DNA of 48,466 nt from Planctomycetaceae bacterium (lineage in GTDB: Bacteria > Planctomycetota > Planctomycetia > Planctomycetales > Planctomycetaceae). The notes beneath the pieces were generated by a model. The model was not told where the DNA came from, searched no databases, and worked only from the letters and a program-made list of their open reading frames with translations. Made by a program: the position numbers and the translations under genes. Location of the stretch: NCBI GenBank assembly GCA_029259815.1, contig JAJDEJ010000025.1:1-48466 (forward strand). Direction: 5' to 3'. This document shows, piece after piece, positions 44,868-48,466 of this stretch (position 1 is its first letter; every line of letters begins with the position of its first letter).

Positions 44868-45563
44868 ATGAAAAAGTGTCATATGACAGTTCGCACACAT
44901 CTGACTCGGATGCTCTTGCTGAGCCTCTCGATTACGTTCGTCGCCAAGTCCTTGCCCGGTGACGACAAGCCACAGGGTTCAGAGCGATGGGAATCCGCGA
45001 TTCGCAAGTTTGAAGAGCAGGATCGTGAGAATCCATCAGCAAAAGGCGAGGTCCTGTTTGTCGGCAGTTCCAGCATCCGGTTCTGGAAGCTCGACTGGCA
45101 CTTTCCTGAGATCAAGCCACTCAATCGCGGCTTCGGAGGCTCTGAAGTGGCGGACTCGCTGCACTTCGCCGATCGCATTGTGCTGCCGCACGAGCCGCGA
45201 GTGATCGTGATGTATGCGGGTGACAATGATATCGCAGGGGGCAAGACGCCGTGTGAGGTTCACAACGACTATCTGAAGTTTGTCGACGTCGTACACGAGC
45301 ATTTGCCTGAGACACGGATCGTCTATGTCGCCATCAAGCCGAGCATCAAACGCTGGAACCTCGTTCACAAGATGCGGGCAGCGAACGCTCTCATTCTAGC
45401 GACTTGTGTCGAGGACGAACTTCTGGAATTCGTGGACATCGACACGCCCATGATCGGCGATGACGGCAAGCCAAAGCCTGAACTCTTCGTGCAGGATGGG
45501 TTACATCTCAGTGAAGAGGGTTACAAGCTCTGGACGAGTCTCCTCAAGCCGCTCTTGGAGTAG
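44868..45563 (+). CDS. SGNH/GDSL-type hydrolase, exported
   Basis: This is a 231-residue esterase-like protein. A signal peptide covers the first 30 or so residues (TRMLLLSLSITFVAKSLPG). The four SGNH blocks are visible: EVLFVGSSSIRFW with the catalytic Ser (GSS in place of GDS), NRGFGGSEVAD with Gly, YAGDNDIAGG with Asn, and VQDGLHLSEEGY with the Asp-x-x-His pair. Likely substrates are acyl or acetyl esters of sugars or lipids. The ATG at 44883 is an alternative start. The gene is divergent from the EF-hand gene and its last 63 bases overlap the convergent zinc-ribbon gene. Confidence 0.92.
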   Translation: MKKCHMTVRTHLTRMLLLSLSITFVAKSLPGDDKPQGSERWESAIRKFEEQDRENPSAKGEVLFVGSSSIRFWKLDWHFPEIKPLNRGFGGSEVADSLHFADRIVLPHEPRVIVMYAGDNDIAGGKTPCEVHNDYLKFVDVVHEHLPETRIVYVAIKPSIKRWNLVHKMRAANALILATCVEDELLEFVDIDTPMIGDDGKPKPELFVQDGLHLSEEGYKLWTSLLKPLLE

Positions 45564-45770
45564 TGCCAGCCTTGACACCGCACGCCGGAGCTGCACCATT
45601 CGTGGCTCGACCTCCCTTCCAGCGGTCTGCCACGGAGGAGTGACGAACGTCAACCCACACCAGTGACACCGCATACGGCTGCACAGGACGACCCGCAACC
45701 AGGACTTATCGGTGCTCTGGCTGCGAAACACTTTCTCAGAGTAACACTCGGGGCACCGCACTCCAGTCAT
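45501..45770 (-). CDS. Small zinc-ribbon-like protein
   Basis: The product has 89 residues from the ATG at 45770, which has AAGGAG nine bases upstream; the ATG at 45779 lies directly against that site and is less likely. The N-terminal part MTGVRCPECYSEKVFRSQST and the later MRCHWCGLTF give two CxxC pairs, a zinc-ribbon pattern. The C-terminal half is a charged helix (LRRAVSRLALLQERLEE). Similar short zinc-ribbon proteins with unknown function occur in planctomycetes. The 3' end overlaps the convergent SGNH hydrolase gene by 63 bases. Confidence 0.68.
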   Translation of the reverse strand: MTGVRCPECYSEKVFRSQSTDKSWLRVVLCSRMRCHWCGLTFVTPPWQTAGREVEPRMVQLRRAVSRLALLQERLEETRPELVTLFTEM

Positions 45771-46062
45771 CCTTAACATCTCCTTCGACGGGAACCCTTT
45801 CCCGTTCCAAGCCAGCGATCATCGTTCTGTGAGATAGACAGCAAGGCCATCTCATCACGAATGACATATCGACGAACCCTGAGATGATTCTCAACGTCGA
45901 AATGTGGCTGTCGAGTTCGTCATGACACCAGCGGTTGACCTCATCCAGATCACGGAATCTGCGCAAGATGTTCGGGGGCCGTCGAGCAGAGCAGTGGCCG
46001 CTTCACGCACTTGTGCGAGTTTGTTCCGCACGGCATCGGTCGATCGCGTCGACAGTGACCGG

Positions 46063-46875
46063 CTATTCCTGCCGAATGTCGCCTCGACCAATCAACTGTT
46101 TGTCGAAGTAGTTGACCGACATGCCGGCATCGATCACCAGACTGGACGCATTGATGCCTGAGGACCGGGGACTGAGCAGGAACGCCGCCGCATTGGCCAC
46201 TTCTTCCGTTTGCACGGCTTCTCGCCTGAGTGTCGCCGCTTCAGCATACAGATAGCTGTCGACATACCCCGGGATGCCAGCCGATGCGGATGTCTTCAAC
46301 AATCCCGGACACACCGCATTGAACCGGACCTTGGAAAACTCAGAGAATGACTTCGCCAGAAAGCAGACTGCCGAATCGAGCGCCGCCTTGACTGGGGCCA
46401 TGTATCCGTAATTCTCCGCAGCCATCCGTGTTGTCGAGATGGAGATGGTCACCACACTACCGCGATCCTTGTCGAGCAGATCACGGAAGGCGTTGGACAT
46501 CGCGACCAGTGAGAAACAGGAGATATCCACCGCCTGCAGAAACGCACTGCGAGGCGTCTCATGAAACGGCAGCCAACCGGCAGAGAAGTCCGCGAACGCG
46601 ATCGAGTGCAACACTCCCGCCAGTCGACCTCGGTCGCGGGTCACATCGTTCCGCAGTTGATCAATCTGGGCCTGATCCTCCACGTCACAGACATAAACCG
46701 GCGCATCACCGACCAGCTTTTTTACCGATCCCTTCCGTTGCTCACTGCGCACACTGTAGAGCACATCGGCCCCCGCTTCCTGCAGGACACGACCGACATG
46801 AAACGCCACGCTCTTGCGATTGGCAACCCCCGTCACCAGTACCGGCTCTTCATCCAACTGGAGAAAATCACTCAT
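46063..46875 (-). CDS. fabI: Enoyl-[acyl-carrier-protein] reductase, FabI type
   Basis: This is an NAD(P)H-dependent reductase that completes each cycle of fatty acid elongation. The protein has 270 residues from the ATG at 46875. It shows the FabI-type nucleotide loop [18 protein letters not shown], the HSIAF motif near residue 90, and the catalytic pair Tyr156 and Lys163 ([13 protein letters not shown]) with the six-residue spacing of FabI rather than the YxxxK of ordinary short-chain reductases. The C-terminal part has [20 protein letters not shown]. The frame extends to 46938 but the family start is at 46875. No other fatty acid gene is nearby. Confidence 0.9.
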   Translation of the reverse strand: MSDFLQLDEEPVLVTGVANRKSVAFHVGRVLQEAGADVLYSVRSEQRKGSVKKLVGDAPVYVCDVEDQAQIDQLRNDVTRDRGRLAGVLHSIAFADFSAGWLPFHETPRSAFLQAVDISCFSLVAMSNAFRDLLDKDRGSVVTISISTTRMAAENYGYMAPVKAALDSAVCFLAKSFSEFSKVRFNAVCPGLLKTSASAGIPGYVDSYLYAEAATLRREAVQTEEVANAAAFLLSPRSSGINASSLVIDAGMSVNYFDKQLIGRGDIRQE

Positions 46876-47000
46876 CTCAGAATCATCCTCGAAATCGAAT
46901 TCGAGTCGCACTCTTGCACAACCGACGAATGCACGCAACGCTGTCGAGAGATCAAGGATGCCCTCCGTCGAACGAGTTGTTCTCGATGGATCACTACGGG

Positions 47001-47096
47001 AAGATAAGAACCACGGATGACACAGATTTCACGGATAGATTTTCGATGCCCCGCTTGCGATCCGTGTCATCCGTGAAACCCGTGGTTAATTATCTT
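47001..47096. repeat. Imperfect palindrome of CCACGGAT units
   Basis: Segment 47001-47036 (AAGATAAGAACCACGGATGA onward) and segment 47060-47096 are inverted. The outer AAGATAA-AACCACGG part pairs well, and the inner parts contain the same GATGACAC and TTTCACGGAT words in different order. It lies in the fabI/beta-helix gap (46876-47116) between divergent genes and holds no gene. Confidence 0.75.
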
Positions 47097-47116
47097 GAAT
47101 CAGTGAGGTACTCACC

Positions 47117-48466
47117 ATGAGCAACGTCCGACACTTCGGTGCCTCCGGTGATGGCGAGACCGACGACACCGACGCCATCCGCCACACGCTCACTGACGGC
47201 GACGGCGTCCTGCACTTCCCGCCGGGAACCTATCGAATCTCACAAACATTGGAGGTGCCTCTCTCCGACGTTGGACCCTGTGGCATCGACGGCACGAGCG
47301 GCACGGCTCGCATCGTCATGGCCGGAGCCGGACCAGCGTTCCGCCTGATCGGCACGCACGGCGGCACGGGTGATCCCGGTTCAGCGAAGAGCAATGTGTT
47401 CCCAACTCAACGTCTGCCCACCATCAAGAACATTGAGATCGAAGGCGCCCACGCCGAAGCCGACGGCATCGAACTCATCCAAACGATGCAGTCGGTGTTC
47501 GAAGGCGTGCTCATTCGACGTTGTCGGCACGGCATCCATCTCATTGAGCGGAACCGCAACGTGCTGATCAGCCATTGTCACCTCTACCACAACACGGGCG
47601 TTGGCGTGTTTCTCGACGGCGTCAACCTGCATCAGATCAACATCGCGAGCAGTCACATCAGCTACAACCGACTGGGCGGTATCCGCATCGAACGCAGCGA
47701 GGTCCGCAATCTGCAGATCACAGGCAACGACATCGAGTACAATAACCACGCCTCGCACGAGACCGAACCGGAACCAACGGCAGAGATCTACGTTGACGTC
47801 TCCGAGCCCGGTGCCAGCGTGTGCGAAGTCACGATTGCCTCGAACACGATCCAGGCAACCGCTTCACCCGGCGGCTGCAACATTCGCATCCGTGAGACAC
47901 CCGGCGGCAATGATCTCACGCCCCACCTGTGGGCCATCACGGGCAACATCATCGGCAGCCAGGAGACCAATGTACATCTCACGCACTGCCGTGGAATGAC
48001 GATCACCGGCAACTGCATCTATTCCTGCACCAACCGCAACTTGCTGATCGAAGACTCGCACCACCTCAACCTGAACGGCAACGTCTTCCGCCGCCACACC
48101 CCCAAAGCCGGCACGGGCGTCCGCATCGAACGCTCTCACGACATCACCCTCACCGGTTGCACCATCCAGGACGAGCACGAGAGCGGTCAAGAGTCCGACG
48201 CGTCACTCCTCGAACTCGTTGAATGCGATCGGATCATCATCTCTGGTTGCAACCTAACAGACGGCGTCCCCTGCGCCATCGACGCTGACAGTTGCAACGA
48301 CACCGTGATTACCGGCTGCACGATTCACGACACGCGCGATGCGCGAAAGTCCCTGCATGCCGTGCGCTTCACGGGAGAAGGCGCAGGCAATCTGATTGCG
48401 ACCAGCAGCATCGGCGCAACGACAGGAGAAACGATTGCTGTTGTCGAGACAGCAGGGCTCGACATG
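47117..48466 (+). CDS. Parallel beta-helix protein (pectate-lyase-3-like), 3' end outside window
   Basis: The frame starts with ATG at 47117, has GAGG eight bases upstream and stays open for 450 codons to the window edge. The N-terminus VRHFGASGDGETDDTDAIRH and GDGVLHFPPGTYRISQTLEV is the typical opening of pectate_lyase_3-type right-handed beta helices. Many short beta-helix rungs follow (for example GVFLDGVNLHQINIASSHIS, GIRIERSEVRNLQITGND, GVRIERSHDITLTGCTI). No signal peptide is visible, so export by a usual signal is doubtful. Function could be polysaccharide binding or lysis, or structural; no catalytic site can be picked. The C-terminus is missing from this window. Confidence 0.85.
   Translation, partial: MSNVRHFGASGDGETDDTDAIRHTLTDGDGVLHFPPGTYRISQTLEVPLSDVGPCGIDGTSGTARIVMAGAGPAFRLIGTHGGTGDPGSAKSNVFPTQRLPTIKNIEIEGAHAEADGIELIQTMQSVFEGVLIRRCRHGIHLIERNRNVLISHCHLYHNTGVGVFLDGVNLHQINIASSHISYNRLGGIRIERSEVRNLQITGNDIEYNNHASHETEPEPTAEIYVDVSEPGASVCEVTIASNTIQATASPGGCNIRIRETPGGNDLTPHLWAITGNIIGSQETNVHLTHCRGMTITGNCIYSCTNRNLLIEDSHHLNLNGNVFRRHTPKAGTGVRIERSHDITLTGCTIQDEHESGQESDASLLELVECDRIIISGCNLTDGVPCAIDADSCNDTVITGCTIHDTRDARKSLHAVRFTGEGAGNLIATSSIGATTGETIAVVETAGLDM

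Noticed and set aside
45736..46091. Two short minus-strand frames (76 and 66 codons) between the zinc-ribbon gene and fabI
   Set aside because: They overlap each other or their neighbours, show no conserved pattern and lack ribosome sites; the gap 45771-46062 is left without a gene.

Overview
The window reads as a chromosomal segment of a planctomycete (phylum Planctomycetota). The main reasons are the combination of a secreted sulfatase, a DUF1501 protein, a DUF1549/DUF1553 protein with a CxxCH motif, a GxxExxY protein, a large EF-hand protein and a MoxR/DUF58/VWA membrane cluster, together with many intergenic palindromic repeats. Genus is not assignable by eye. No rRNA, tRNA, CRISPR array, transposase or phage gene was seen.

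Left part (1-22 kb) is mixed housekeeping. It holds a 5'-uncertain conserved hypothetical, a sulfatase, a small membrane-anchored protein, the overlapping pair aroA-rsmB, a secreted leucine-rich-repeat protein, a fused alkyltransferase-like/endonuclease V repair protein, purF, a Cys-rich lipoprotein, a PilZ-like protein, a hybrid histidine kinase (PAS-PAS-HisKA-HATPase-REC-REC-HPt), a split thiamine-diphosphate decarboxylase pair, a DUF1501 protein, a glycosyltransferase divergent from a sugar-nucleotide epimerase, and a DUF1549/DUF1553 protein.

Middle part (22-43 kb) is a train of twelve minus-strand genes plus one likely inserted gene. In transcription order: a coiled-coil membrane protein, a ferric-type solute-binding protein, its permease, an ABC ATPase fused to an NHL-repeat domain, a 993-residue VWA/amidotransferase-like membrane protein, a MoxR ATPase, a DUF58 protein, the GxxExxY protein, a BatA-like VWA membrane protein, a large membrane protein with an amidotransferase-like region, an ABC ATPase, an ABC-2 permease and a second ABC ATPase. 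The MoxR-DUF58-VWA genes and the two-ATPase ABC-2 exporter sit on one strand and in places are joined by stop/start overlaps. They look like one envelope-associated machine, but its function cannot be read from sequence.

Nearly every sizeable gap in this train, and several gaps elsewhere, carries a palindromic repeat of 70-200 nt. At least ten types are visible and several occur two or three times. Two gaps keep traces of insertion. A 16-nt direct repeat brackets a fold-back element at a former ATGA stop/start overlap (26125-26355), and an imperfect 31-nt repeat brackets another at a former TGA/GTG junction (36418-36756). One repeat family supplies a purine-rich Shine-Dalgarno-like sequence just before gene starts. 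The GxxExxY gene is framed by near-perfect 33-nt inverted repeats.

Right part (43-48.5 kb): an EF-hand protein with about eleven loops, an SGNH hydrolase, a small zinc-ribbon protein, an enoyl-ACP reductase of FabI type, and the start of a parallel beta-helix protein that runs off the window.
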